Origin: Picocystis sp. L7 | Lineage: Eukaryota > Chlorophyta > Picocystophyceae > Picocystales > Picocystaceae | Assembly (NCBI GenBank): GCA_020975725.1 | Contig: QXJR01000016.1 | Location: 310,001 to 374,000 of the forward strand | DNA length: 64,000 nucleotides | Direction of reading: 5' to 3' | Made by a program: the position numbers and the translations under genes | The notes under the pieces: generated by a model | Seen by the model: the letters and a program-made list of their open reading frames with translations, nothing else | Told to the model about the DNA's origin: nothing | The model's database searches: none | Shown: piece after piece, positions 22,259 to 31,472 of the stretch | Position numbering within the stretch: the stretch's first letter is position 1 | Layout of the letters: each line of letters opens with the position of its first letter

Positions 22259-22624
22259 ATGGACATGGCGGAAGAAGACCGGCGAGAACAGGTGCTGCAG
22301 GCGCTGCCTCAGGCCGAGGAGTCGCTGAAGGATCTGGAAGAGGCGGGAAAGGGATTGTCCGAAGCACTCGCGAAGAAAATGGCGGAATTGGAAGCCAGGT
22401 ACAGCCATGCCAACGAAGGAACCGAAGAGCTGCTGCGGATTTCCTCCGACGCTGCGGAGGCGGTACGGGTAGTCTGCGTTCGAAACGACGAGCAGTCCTC
22501 CAAGATCTTGGTGGAGATGGACTTGCTCGAGCACGAATTGGGAAGGTTGGAACACGTGGCCGAGAAAGTCCAGAGCTTGCACAGGTTGGCCAAAGCCCTA
22601 GACTCGGTGGCGGATTCCAGATAA
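22259..22624 (+). CDS. small coiled-coil protein, possibly BLOC-1/BORC-like
   Basis: A 121-residue protein, almost wholly helical and heptad-rich, Glu/Leu/Ala-rich and without a signal peptide or membrane segment. The C-terminal pattern MDLLEHELGRLEHVAEKV followed by LHRLAKALDSV loosely resembles the final helix of BLOC1S2-type subunits, which act in lysosome or endosome positioning. This is a weak resemblance and other small coiled-coil families fit too. The ATG at 22259 is followed by a second at 22265. It is head-to-tail with CAP-G, 631 bp apart, and intronless. Confidence 0.6.
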   Translation: MDMAEEDRREQVLQALPQAEESLKDLEEAGKGLSEALAKKMAELEARYSHANEGTEELLRISSDAAEAVRVVCVRNDEQSSKILVEMDLLEHELGRLEHVAEKVQSLHRLAKALDSVADSR

Positions 22625-23255
22625 ACAGGGAGACCCGCAGAGACGTGGCCACATCCGAAGACGAAGAACCCTCCGTTTGGCGATGGGATCGATCACGGCA
22701 GGATCCGTCCGCCATCGGACGCTCGAAAGCCGACCTGCGGCGTGCGGACCGCCCTTTTGCACAGGTCTGCTCCGAAGCCTCTTGTGGGCTTCGCCTATGT
22801 CGCACCCACCACGCACAATCCGTTGCACCAGCACCTACGCCTCGTTTGTAGGGGCATTGGGGAATCATTTGCGCCCTTTCCCACCACGCGTTCCATCGGT
22901 TCCGCCTTTTCCCTTCGCCACCACACGCGCGTTCCGACACCTGTGCCGACGGTTCGCGGACCCCATCGATATCTTCATCGAGATCTCGATATCTATCTCG
23001 AAGTCTCGATCGAACTTCGAACCCGGGCCCGACAGCCCCCGTCCAGGTGACCGTTGGGGACCTGCAAACGCCCTTCCCCGACGGTACCGCGGAGGATTTC
23101 CTTTCGGGATTGAATCGATTCCTCGACGGGGATGGTTCGGGTTTCGCGAGACAGGGGTCGGACCTGTCCTTGTCGCATTTTCAAACTTGGAACAAGTTCA
23201 TTCGCGACCACGCCTCAAACCTTCCACGTGCTTTTACGAGCGCCTGCATGAGACC
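22625..23255. promoter_or_regulatory. upstream region of CAP-G
   Basis: 631 bp. The CAP-G frame is open back to 22677, but its translation is Arg/Pro-rich low-complexity with no similarity to condensin, so it is taken as promoter and leader. A dense cluster of ATCGATAT/TCTCGATAT words lies at about 22964-23010. Confidence 0.45.
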
Positions 23256-26174
23256 ATGACGTCCCTTGGGGTGCTTCTGAACGAGTGCCAGCGCAGCCAA
23301 GCGGCCCACAAGAAATGCGTGCGGATGTTGCTCGAGAAGCGGAGGGAGATGGGGGAGGCGTTCTTGGAGGAGCTGGTGTTTCATCTGCAACACGTGCTGC
23401 TTGTGTTCAAGCACGATGCAGGCGTGGAACGCGTGCTGGGATTCGTGGTGGCGTTCGTGACGCACCGAGAAGAAGGACGAGAGGACGAAAGCGACGAGTT
23501 CCTGGAGAACATGCTCTCCTTCCTTGTCTGCATCGCCAAAGCCAAGGACAAAGCCGTGAGATACCGCGTATGTCAACTCATCGCCGGAATATTCAACGGC
23601 ATGGAAGAAGATGCGGAAGTAAGCGATGATCTGGCCGAAGAAATCATGTCCTCCATGTTAGAAAGGCTGCAGGACAAAGTACCGCAGGTTAGAGCACAGG
23701 CAGCTCGGGCCCTGGCAAGGCTGCAGGATCCTGGAGATGATGCCACATTCGAACACGATCCCATTGTGGAGGCGTACAGGCATCTACTGGCTTGTGACAA
23801 GAACAAGGACGTGAGGAAGGCAGTGCTGGCATCAGTGGCCATCGCAGACACCACCATGCCAGACATTGTGGACAGGACTAGCGACGTCAACGATGAGGTC
23901 CGTAGGGTTGCCTACCACGTGCTGGCCGCAAAGGTGCCCCTGCAGAGCATGAAGATAGCGGACCGCGTATTGGTGCTCCGTCGAGGTCTAGGTGATCGTG
24001 TGAAGCGTGTGGCTGATGCTGCACACCAGCTTCTGGAACATTGGTTGAAGACTTCGGCCCAGGGGGACGTATTGAAACTGCTTGGGATGCTTGATGTAGA
24101 ACTGTACGAGAAAGAGGCTGTCGTTGTAACGGAGGCTCTCATCAATCTTGGTATCGTTAAGCCCATGGAGGCAGCCAAACAAGCTGCAGAGAACGGGGAG
24201 GGGCTAAGAGGAGTCACCACTCACAGATTGCTCCTGTCTGAAGAAGCGCTGCTATGGCGTGTCATAGTGGAGAAGCTTGACCAAGAATCACAGCAGCACG
24301 GTAGTGCAGCTGCAAATTCCCTGGGAGCTACCGCAGCGGTTGAGGCTGCGGTGACATCTGACTATTTGGAAGCAATTGAGAGCGCCCTGCCCGCCACTGT
24401 AGAAGAATACGTTGCTGGAATTGAGCAACATGCACACGCAGGAAAAGAGTTTCGCTTCACCACACGTCAGCTCTTGGAACTCTCGAGTCGTATGGATATG
24501 ACAGAAGCTACTGGGAGAGTATCAGCTTCCAAACTGGTTGCGGAGCTGCTGCAAGAAATGCCAACTGGTGAAGACCGCACACTAGTTGCTGATGGAGGAG
24601 ATGGTTCTTGGGAACGCACACTTCTGAAGATGGCAAACCATGTCCATCTGGAATCAAATGAGTTTGCCAGTTTTATGTCTGGCATCATTCTAGAGTTGTT
24701 CCAAACATGGTTGGGAAATGGAAACCTCAGTTGTAACGGTGCCCTCTGGACCCAGGTGCTGGCCCTGTTGGGCGCCTACTGGGAGATTGCTGCAAGCACC
24801 AGGACCGCCAGTTCAAGTGTATTTTCATCCTGCACTATGCTAGAGCGTTTGGTTATTCCTGCATTGCAGCATGACAATCATGCTGTTCGCAGGGAGTCCA
24901 TGAAGTGCCTCGGGCTATATTGCATTGTGGACCCCACTGGGAGCACAAGGTACTTCCAATTCTTCTACAGTGCAGCAGCTTCGAAGATGGAGGCCCCTGC
25001 TGTGCGTGCAGCTGCAGTGAGTGCTCTTCTTGACCTAGCCCTTTTGAGGGGGTTCCATTCGGTGGAAGAGTACTTCCCTGCTCCTCAAGCTGATGGGGCT
25101 ACAGAGCAATCTCTGTTGTCCTTGATGATGGGAGCCCTCCAGGAAAGGCTGCCGGAGGACAACGCAATCGGCCTTCCGGCCGACGAGGATGAGCCCAGGA
25201 CAGTTGTGGCAGAAGGAATGGCTAAGTTGCTGATGCATCTGGACCTGATGCCAGCTGGAAAAAGTTTTTCAGAGGAAGAGGCAGCAAGAGTTTTTTCGAA
25301 ACTTGTTTTGCTGTACTTTGATTCTTCCACTGAAAACTGCCTCCGTTTAAGGCAGTGTTTGTCAGTGTTCTTTGATGCATTCGCGTGCTCTTCGGCAAGG
25401 CATCACCGTATCATATGCGCAGCTTTCTTACCTTCTGTCAGAAAGGCAGGATGGTGTGTAGCACCCAAGAGGGGCCGAGGATCATCAGGCACTGCACAAG
25501 TTTCACGCTTTCTGATCCAGCTTCTCCAGCAACCTGTCGATTCTTCTTTAGGCACAGATGCAGGTGAAGACACGGGACATATGGATTTGATGTTCAAAAT
25601 TGCCGTCGAGCTACGATCATGTGCACCTGGTTGTTATGACAAAGAGGGAAAAGCATTCGTTGCTGCCTTGTGCAAAGCCCTCGCTACTGTGCCTTGTGAT
25701 TTGAGGGAAAGGGAGCGTACCTTTCACCTGTACACCTTGGCTGTACAATTGGCCAACATCAACACCATCAGGGCAGACCGTTGCGCAAGAAAGGATCTCG
25801 AAAATTTGCAGGGAATCCTTCACGCAACCATACCAGAAAAGCACGAGCCCATGTCTGAGGAAGCTCTGGATGAACTGTGGACCATTGCAATGCAGATGCA
25901 CAGCAACGACGTACAGCTTCAAGAAGCCCCTCTGCCCTTTGAATTGAAGGAGCAGGTGATGGAGAGGAGAACCACGCGGTTGAAAAAGGCCAGGGACGGG
26001 TCATCAACAATAGCAAGCAGTGATGAAGGACCTACATCAGATGGATCGGATAACGACTTCAAGGACTGCGAGGAATACGGAAACGAAAATCAGATAGATA
26101 TGCTGCACGTAGAAAAATACGAGGAGAAGAATAGAGGCGAGAGAACTGCACTAAAGGAAAATGTTGCCTTGTAG
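23256..26174 (+). CDS. NCAPG: condensin complex subunit 3 (CAP-G)
   Basis: HEAT-repeat subunit of condensin I, which compacts mitotic chromosomes. It is intronless, with 972 residues, close to the 1000 usual for the family. It starts MTSLGVLLNECQRSQAAHKK, the expected start of the N-terminal HEAT array. HEAT-type helices run through residues 30-320, with VRAQAARALARLQD and VRKAVLASVAIADT typical of CAP-G and its Cnd3 C-terminal domain after about 500. The C-terminal 70 residues are acidic and Ser-rich (TIASSDEGPTSDGSDNDF), a likely phosphorylated tail. It converges on the PNPase-like gene with 82 bp between stop codons, so their 3' UTRs probably overlap. Confidence 0.92.
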   Translation: MTSLGVLLNECQRSQAAHKKCVRMLLEKRREMGEAFLEELVFHLQHVLLVFKHDAGVERVLGFVVAFVTHREEGREDESDEFLENMLSFLVCIAKAKDKAVRYRVCQLIAGIFNGMEEDAEVSDDLAEEIMSSMLERLQDKVPQVRAQAARALARLQDPGDDATFEHDPIVEAYRHLLACDKNKDVRKAVLASVAIADTTMPDIVDRTSDVNDEVRRVAYHVLAAKVPLQSMKIADRVLVLRRGLGDRVKRVADAAHQLLEHWLKTSAQGDVLKLLGMLDVELYEKEAVVVTEALINLGIVKPMEAAKQAAENGEGLRGVTTHRLLLSEEALLWRVIVEKLDQESQQHGSAAANSLGATAAVEAAVTSDYLEAIESALPATVEEYVAGIEQHAHAGKEFRFTTRQLLELSSRMDMTEATGRVSASKLVAELLQEMPTGEDRTLVADGGDGSWERTLLKMANHVHLESNEFASFMSGIILELFQTWLGNGNLSCNGALWTQVLALLGAYWEIAASTRTASSSVFSSCTMLERLVIPALQHDNHAVRRESMKCLGLYCIVDPTGSTRYFQFFYSAAASKMEAPAVRAAAVSALLDLALLRGFHSVEEYFPAPQADGATEQSLLSLMMGALQERLPEDNAIGLPADEDEPRTVVAEGMAKLLMHLDLMPAGKSFSEEEAARVFSKLVLLYFDSSTENCLRLRQCLSVFFDAFACSSARHHRIICAAFLPSVRKAGWCVAPKRGRGSSGTAQVSRFLIQLLQQPVDSSLGTDAGEDTGHMDLMFKIAVELRSCAPGCYDKEGKAFVAALCKALATVPCDLRERERTFHLYTLAVQLANINTIRADRCARKDLENLQGILHATIPEKHEPMSEEALDELWTIAMQMHSNDVQLQEAPLPFELKEQVMERRTTRLKKARDGSSTIASSDEGPTSDGSDNDFKDCEEYGNENQIDMLHVEKYEEKNRGERTALKENVAL

Positions 26175-26212
26175 ATCGAGATTGAAAAAAAGCAGGATGC
26201 TTTGCCAACCAA

Positions 26213-26218
26213 TTTATT
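26213..26218 (-). promoter_or_regulatory. likely poly(A) signal of the PNPase-like gene
   Basis: AATAAA on the minus strand, 39 bp past the PNPase-like stop and 39 bp from the convergent CAP-G stop. Cleavage downstream of it would place the mRNA end at or inside the CAP-G 3' end. Confidence 0.4.
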
Positions 26219-26256
26219 TCATTTGAAAATCCAGTGGATTCTTGCAAAAAGTTCCT

Positions 26257-28800
26257 TCACCTCTTATTATGAAATGCGCGTGCTCTATCATGCCCCCCCT
26301 TCCTGGGACCCCGTGATGGTGCTTCACCATCCATATTGGCTGAACCCACCTTGGGTATCAACGTCTTCCTCGAAAGCTTCACATTTCCAGTCTTGGGATC
26401 AACCCCAACACATTCCACGGTTAATGATTCTCCATCACCCACTACATCGCGTACAAACCGTACATGCTCGTGAGCAAGTTCGCTGATATGGACGAGTCCC
26501 TGGGATCCGCCAGTTCCCTCCAGTTCCACGAATGCTCCATAGTCCATGATTTTGACCACCTTAGCATTGTACACCTTTCCTATCTCGACGCGGCTCTTGC
26601 AATTTTGTAGGATGGACAGCTTGGCTTTCTCAAAGGCACTCTTACTAGGTCCAAATACAAGCACGTCGCCGTTGTCATTGATGGACAGCTTCGCTCCTGT
26701 CTCAGACTCCAAAGCCCGGATCGCACTCCCCCCTGGTCCAATCAGCTTTCCAATGGACTCTGGATTTATCGAAACTACTTCGCAGTGGGGCGCATTTTCC
26801 TTCTGCGGCCGCTCTACCCCTGCTGGAAGCACCTGCTCCATTCGTTCAAGAAGTTGCAGGCGCGCAGTCTTGGCCCTTTCCAGTGCCAATCCCAGTTCGT
26901 CAAGGCGGATGCCTGGGCCGTTCATCTCCAATTGCAGGGAAGTGATTCCTTTCAGAGTACCAGCTACTTGAAGTTCCAGCTCTCCTAGGGAGGACTCCAC
27001 CCCAGCAGGATCTGTCAAAAGAGCAATACCTCCGTCAGTTTGCTTCAAATCCTCTACCTCAACACCTTCCTTGCCATCATTACATGAATTGTGCAAGGTC
27101 CTCTTCGGATAGGCATGCATGCCTATAGTAACCCCCGCGCAATGATAGGGCAAGGGCACACCAGCCTCCACCAAAGCCAAGGAAGCCCCACAAACTGCCG
27201 CACTTGCGGATCCTCCGTCGCTGGCCAGCACATCTGCGTTTAATTTTACAGTGTACGGGAATTCTTTGTCAGAGGGCATTAGTGGCAGCAGGGCACTCTC
27301 GACCGTATATTCGTGGGCGGCCTCTACATCCTGGGTGGCACTCTTCATCCCTGTCTCTCCAACGCTGTACAACGGGTATGTGCAGTGCACCATGAATCGT
27401 TTCTCAGTGGGTCCATCATCCCCATCTACTCGCTGCGCATCGTCCAGAGCTCCTAGGGTGGCAGTGGTCCACACACTGGTGTCTCCTTGATGAAATTGGC
27501 TGCTGCCATGCACAATCGGCAGTGTGTTTACCTTTGCTGCCACCTTGCGTAGTTCGTTGACCCTCCTCCCATCTTGTCTTGTGCCCGTGGCCTGGAGCTT
27601 ATCCATCGTCACTTCTTTCTCCAGCTCCTCCAGCAGTCTCCCATGCACAGCATGTGCCATGTGTGGGACCCGTGCCAGTCCTTCCAGCCTGAGCCTCTCC
27701 CTAACCTCGTCTTTGAGCTGTTCTAAGGCCTGCTTCAATTGTTCAGGTTCACTTCCAGCACTTCCATGGACGAGGATGTCTGTCATGCGTCGATGTGCCA
27801 GCTGCCGTATCCGATCCCGTGATGCTTGGTGTGGCACCGGTCCGTGGTCGTTCCGGAACGGGGACGGACGCTTCCACCCAGGGCTTGCAGGATCAATCTT
27901 TTCGTTTGCGATCCAAGCCACATCCTCGTGTGACCGCCGTTCCAGACTGCTGTTTTCGACGACTTGTTGCTGTTCTTCCAGCAGCGACCGGGTCCCCTCC
28001 ATAGCTTTTCTCACCGCTTCGACGACCTCTGCTTCTTGGCAGGTCTGGTCCTTTCCATTCACCACCAATTCCATCCAATACACGCGTTCTGGATCTGCAG
28101 CCACCCGCACGTATGCTCCATGGCTTTCCTTTCCTTTCCCATTGGCGGTGGGTGGGGATGGTACCCCTTTGCGTTTCGTGTCCACCTCCTGGCACACACC
28201 TGTCACTGGTCTGCACGTAGGTGCATCTCTCACCAGCCGCACTGCAGTGGATGCTGCACGTATGGCCATGACGACTGCGTCGGCTTGCACGCCTTCCTTT
28301 CCTGCGCTGGTCAGGGTGGCGGTCACGTGTGTTTCGGCTCTCCTGCTCTTGGGATCGTCCTCCAGGCAGGCTCTCACCGCCTTGGCCACGCTCCTGGCGA
28401 CGTGTTTCTCCTTGGCGCTGGCCATGTGCGCTTCGTTCCTCGTGGCGGTGGCGGGGATGCGTCCACGTGCCGCTGCACGTTCGCGATACGCCACCTCCAG
28501 GAGGCTCCCTCCGCGTCCCAGGAAGTTGGAGGACGTGGGAGGTCGCGGTGGACGCCATCTTTCGCACGTGGCGACGGCGAGGACGGAGGTCTCGCCGACG
28601 CGACACGTCGCTGCGCCGCCGGCCCTTCGCGCTTCGTCCACCCTCTCCAGTTCCGCTCCTCGCGCCGCCGTTTCTTCCTCGGCGTCTCCATTCGTGTTGG
28701 TGGACGCCATGGCCATCTTTCGGACCTCCATCTTCCTCCATCGATGCGCCATCCCTCGTGTCCATCCCGTCTTCAACACCGCCATCACCGCCATCGCCAT
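26257..28800 (-). CDS. divergent polynucleotide phosphorylase-like protein, KH-S1
   Basis: Two RNase PH domains plus KH and S1, the PNPase architecture; 847 residues, intronless. A basic, hydrophobic N-terminus (MAMAVMAVLKTGWTRGMAHR) suggests an organelle presequence. RNase PH-1 is degenerate: YRERAAARGRIP is recognisable but the FFRR and RPLRPLF motifs are absent. RNase PH-2 keeps GTRQDGRRVNELR, FMVHCTYPLYSVGE, CGASLALVEAGVP and VAGTLKGITSLQ. The phosphate-binding Arg-Arg of GRREIGHG is missing, and the GDEDHLGDMD metal site reads GVESSLGELE. KH (about 670-735) has GKLIGPGGSAIRALESETG, and S1 (about 740-810) has YGAFVELEG and GLVHISEL. Phosphorolytic activity is therefore doubtful. It is divergent to PIG-V. 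Confidence 0.85.
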   Translation of the reverse strand: MAMAVMAVLKTGWTRGMAHRWRKMEVRKMAMASTNTNGDAEEETAARGAELERVDEARRAGGAATCRVGETSVLAVATCERWRPPRPPTSSNFLGRGGSLLEVAYRERAAARGRIPATATRNEAHMASAKEKHVARSVAKAVRACLEDDPKSRRAETHVTATLTSAGKEGVQADAVVMAIRAASTAVRLVRDAPTCRPVTGVCQEVDTKRKGVPSPPTANGKGKESHGAYVRVAADPERVYWMELVVNGKDQTCQEAEVVEAVRKAMEGTRSLLEEQQQVVENSSLERRSHEDVAWIANEKIDPASPGWKRPSPFRNDHGPVPHQASRDRIRQLAHRRMTDILVHGSAGSEPEQLKQALEQLKDEVRERLRLEGLARVPHMAHAVHGRLLEELEKEVTMDKLQATGTRQDGRRVNELRKVAAKVNTLPIVHGSSQFHQGDTSVWTTATLGALDDAQRVDGDDGPTEKRFMVHCTYPLYSVGETGMKSATQDVEAAHEYTVESALLPLMPSDKEFPYTVKLNADVLASDGGSASAAVCGASLALVEAGVPLPYHCAGVTIGMHAYPKRTLHNSCNDGKEGVEVEDLKQTDGGIALLTDPAGVESSLGELELQVAGTLKGITSLQLEMNGPGIRLDELGLALERAKTARLQLLERMEQVLPAGVERPQKENAPHCEVVSINPESIGKLIGPGGSAIRALESETGAKLSINDNGDVLVFGPSKSAFEKAKLSILQNCKSRVEIGKVYNAKVVKIMDYGAFVELEGTGGSQGLVHISELAHEHVRFVRDVVGDGESLTVECVGVDPKTGNVKLSRKTLIPKVGSANMDGEAPSRGPRKGGHDRARAFHNKR

Positions 28801-29121
28801 CACGTCCTTCTGCCCCCTTCCCTTTCGTCTCCCTTTCGAGATGCCTCGAACCCGGTCCCAGCCCCAATGGACCCGTCCGATCCGTCCGATCAAGCCAGGA
28901 ATCGAAAGGAATCGAACCCTGGTTTTCCCTGGATCGGACCGATCCTCGACGAGGATTCGAGAAAGGGGAACGAATGGCAGATCGAAAGGGTGGGAACCCG
29001 GGTTCCCACCCCACACCCCGGGTTCAGTCCTGTCCAATCGAACCGGATGGGATCCGTCCCGACCACAAGGACAACCATCCGTCCACCAGGCAACCACAGC
29101 TCCGACGCACGAACGAAGGAG
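28801..29121. promoter_or_regulatory. divergent promoter, PNPase-like and PIG-V
   Basis: 321 bp rich in GGATCGGACCGATCC-type words, including CGATCCTCGACGAGGATTCG, an imperfect inverted repeat near 28941. No TATA box seen. Confidence 0.45.
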
Positions 29122-30417
29122 ATGGAGCGATCGAGAGCGACCTGGAAGATTGCATGTGCGTCGAGGATACTCACCTTGAGCCTGTCTCTCCTCTTCGGAT
29201 GCTTGTTCGAGGACCATGTCCCCACCACGTCCACCGAGAAGCTGGTTTGTACAGGCAAGGATAGGTGGGAAGGGACAGGTGGGACGTTCCAGCGGATCTT
29301 GGAAGGATTCGCCCAGTGGGACACCCAACACTTCCTGTACATCGCACAATGTGGATACACACACGAGCAGAATCACGCGTTCTTCCCACTCCTGCCGGGT
29401 CTGCTGCGCTTGTCTTTGCGTATCACTCCCCTGAGCATGCATTCCTGGCTTGGAAGCCAGGCCACGGCCATGCTCTGGGGTCTGCTCCTGTGCAACGCTG
29501 CTTTTGTGGCCTCGGCCCTCGTCTTCCAAAAGATGAGCAACCATGTGATTGCCAACAGACAACTTGCGAGATACGCGACGCTTCTGTACTGCTTCAATCC
29601 AGCATCGATATTCTGCAGCGCAGTGTACACAGAAAGCATCTACGCCTTGTTCTTCTTCGGTGGGCTGTATCAGATCTACGTGAGACAGAACTGGTGGCTA
29701 GCAGCACTTTCATTCTTCCACTGCAGTGCTGCTCGGTCGAATGGGATGCTCTGTGCTGGGTTTTTCTGGTATGCATTCCTCATCAAACTACATCCCGCAC
29801 CTTTTGGTTACTCAAGAAGGATCCTTGCTAGAACCCTGGGCACTTTGACTTGCACGTTAGTTTGCTTCGTGCCTTTCCTGGCATTCGAGGCCTTTGGCTA
29901 CCACCGACAATGCGTGGGTGTGGACCCTCTTCCAAATTGGTGTACGTCTCGATTGCCTCTTCTCTATGGACATGTGCAAAAGGTCTATTGGGAAAATGGT
30001 CTATTTGCATTCTGGCAATTCAAGCAGATCCCTAACTTCATACTTGCAGCCCCAATTCTGTCGTTTGGGTTCTTCACATCCTGGATGTGCATCTCTAAGC
30101 GATGGACACACTTCTGGAGGGCACTACTTCCATGCAGCAGCCCCAAACTCACGCTAAAAGGTTGGCCAGCAACTGGATTATATGGCAGGATATCATTTTG
30201 TCTAGTTGTGCACCTTGCATTTCTATCTGGATTTTCTTTCTGTTTCATGAATGTGCAAGTTGCCACACGCTTTCTAGCAGCCAGTCCACCACTGTACTGG
30301 TTTGCTGCACATATCGCGCAGCGGTCACGCAATCTGGAGAGGATCATTTGGGGATACTCGTACACCTACATCGCTTTGGGAAGCCTCCTTTTTACAAACG
30401 CCTATCCGTGGACATAG
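29122..30417 (+). CDS. PIGV: GPI mannosyltransferase 2 (PIG-V/Gpi18)
   Basis: ER membrane mannosyltransferase that adds the second mannose to the GPI anchor precursor, using dolichol-phosphate-mannose. It has 431 residues, intronless, like yeast Gpi18. A first membrane helix (about 10-25) is followed by the lumenal catalytic-loop segment FAQWDTQHFLYIAQCGY with the family W-D, then HAFFPLLPGLLR. YCFNPASIFCSAVYTESIYALFFF and AARSNGMLCAGFFW are PIG-V signature regions, each recognised in parts. It has multiple further membrane spans. The start MERSRATWKIACASR precedes the first helix directly. A long open frame upstream to 27964 overlaps the antisense PNPase-like gene and is not coding. Confidence 0.92.
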   Translation: MERSRATWKIACASRILTLSLSLLFGCLFEDHVPTTSTEKLVCTGKDRWEGTGGTFQRILEGFAQWDTQHFLYIAQCGYTHEQNHAFFPLLPGLLRLSLRITPLSMHSWLGSQATAMLWGLLLCNAAFVASALVFQKMSNHVIANRQLARYATLLYCFNPASIFCSAVYTESIYALFFFGGLYQIYVRQNWWLAALSFFHCSAARSNGMLCAGFFWYAFLIKLHPAPFGYSRRILARTLGTLTCTLVCFVPFLAFEAFGYHRQCVGVDPLPNWCTSRLPLLYGHVQKVYWENGLFAFWQFKQIPNFILAAPILSFGFFTSWMCISKRWTHFWRALLPCSSPKLTLKGWPATGLYGRISFCLVVHLAFLSGFSFCFMNVQVATRFLAASPPLYWFAAHIAQRSRNLERIIWGYSYTYIALGSLLFTNAYPWT

Positions 30418-31472
30418 GCGCATACGGCAGCGTTTACCTATGGCCCCCTTGCGGATCTGGACATGCACTGCTTGGTTTCTTCTAACCTGCAACGGATGTA
30501 TCATCGGTGATTCACTGCACAGCAATCCACAGGTATATGCACTACAAATTTGCACTTTCGATTCCACGAGAAATATAATAAAACACCTTCAGGAACGGTG
30601 GGCACATGCATTCCACTTTTTGAATGAAACCTACGTGCATGACTTGAATTAGGAAGGGAATGACCTGGAGATACCACTCAGCGGTTGGTTTGTGGAGTCC
30701 AGAACAATACTGCTATGCAGGAAGAGAGATTCCGACCAACTATCAGCCTCGAACCCGAGGAGAAAGAGACAGCATCAAGCTCGAATTCAGGAGCGAGCTT
30801 TGGAGTGACCGTTCATTGCCGCTCGTAGGATTTTCGCTGCCCTTCATCACAAAGCATGGTATGTGGTTTGCTTCTTTCTGTTCCTCCCCTCCACGCATTC
30901 CCAACCCTCAACACGTTGAGCACCAGAACTGTGGGAGGTCATTCGAGGCCAGAAAAGCATCGTTTTCCATTCTGAAGCCCTCTGATCCCAGGATTGGCCA
31001 CTTCAGGATCCTGGTTTGGCTTCCATTCCACCTTGTCCATCGAATTGCTCTATCGACAGTGTTCAATCCACCCTCATCGATGTTAACCCCCTTCGAAAAC
31101 TCTGGATCTGCAGCAGCTTTGGCGGGAGCGGGCCGACCCCATGCCGGAAACCATGCGAATGCTACCATCGATCGTCGAGGGTCTGTCGCAGAGGACAGAG
31201 AGACTCCTCGTCATGCGACGTTCGAGCAGCCTCCCTGTTCGAGCCCATGGTAGAGGATGGTGAGCCGCTCCCCCCTCCGGGTCGATCCTTCCATCGCCCG
31301 CGGAGGACCCCCGAGCTGCCTCTGCTATCTCCTCTGTGAGCTTTGCTTTCCCGTTCCTCGTCCTTCCGTCATTCCTCGCCGAGGATCTCTCTTCGCCCCT
31401 GTCGTATCCTCCACGTGCATCGCAACACTGGGCCAGGAGGGGTGCAGCCTTTGGACGTGCCGCGTGTGGCAG
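30418..31472. other. intergenic region, PIG-V to TM9
   Basis: 1.06 kb. An ATAATAAAAC word near 30576 may end PIG-V transcripts. A frame of 197 codons (30660-31253) shows no family features. GTTAACCCCCTTCGAAAAC (31082-31100) resembles the TTAAC...CGAAAA promoter word. Confidence 0.45.

Noticed and set aside
22677-23255. 193-residue N-terminal extension of CAP-G
   Set aside because: Low-complexity Arg/Pro/Ser content, includes the TATCGAT promoter cluster; condensin similarity begins after the ATG at 23256.
27524-29121. Long plus-strand frames antisense to the PNPase-like gene
   Set aside because: They are antisense shadows; the PIG-V protein begins at 29122.
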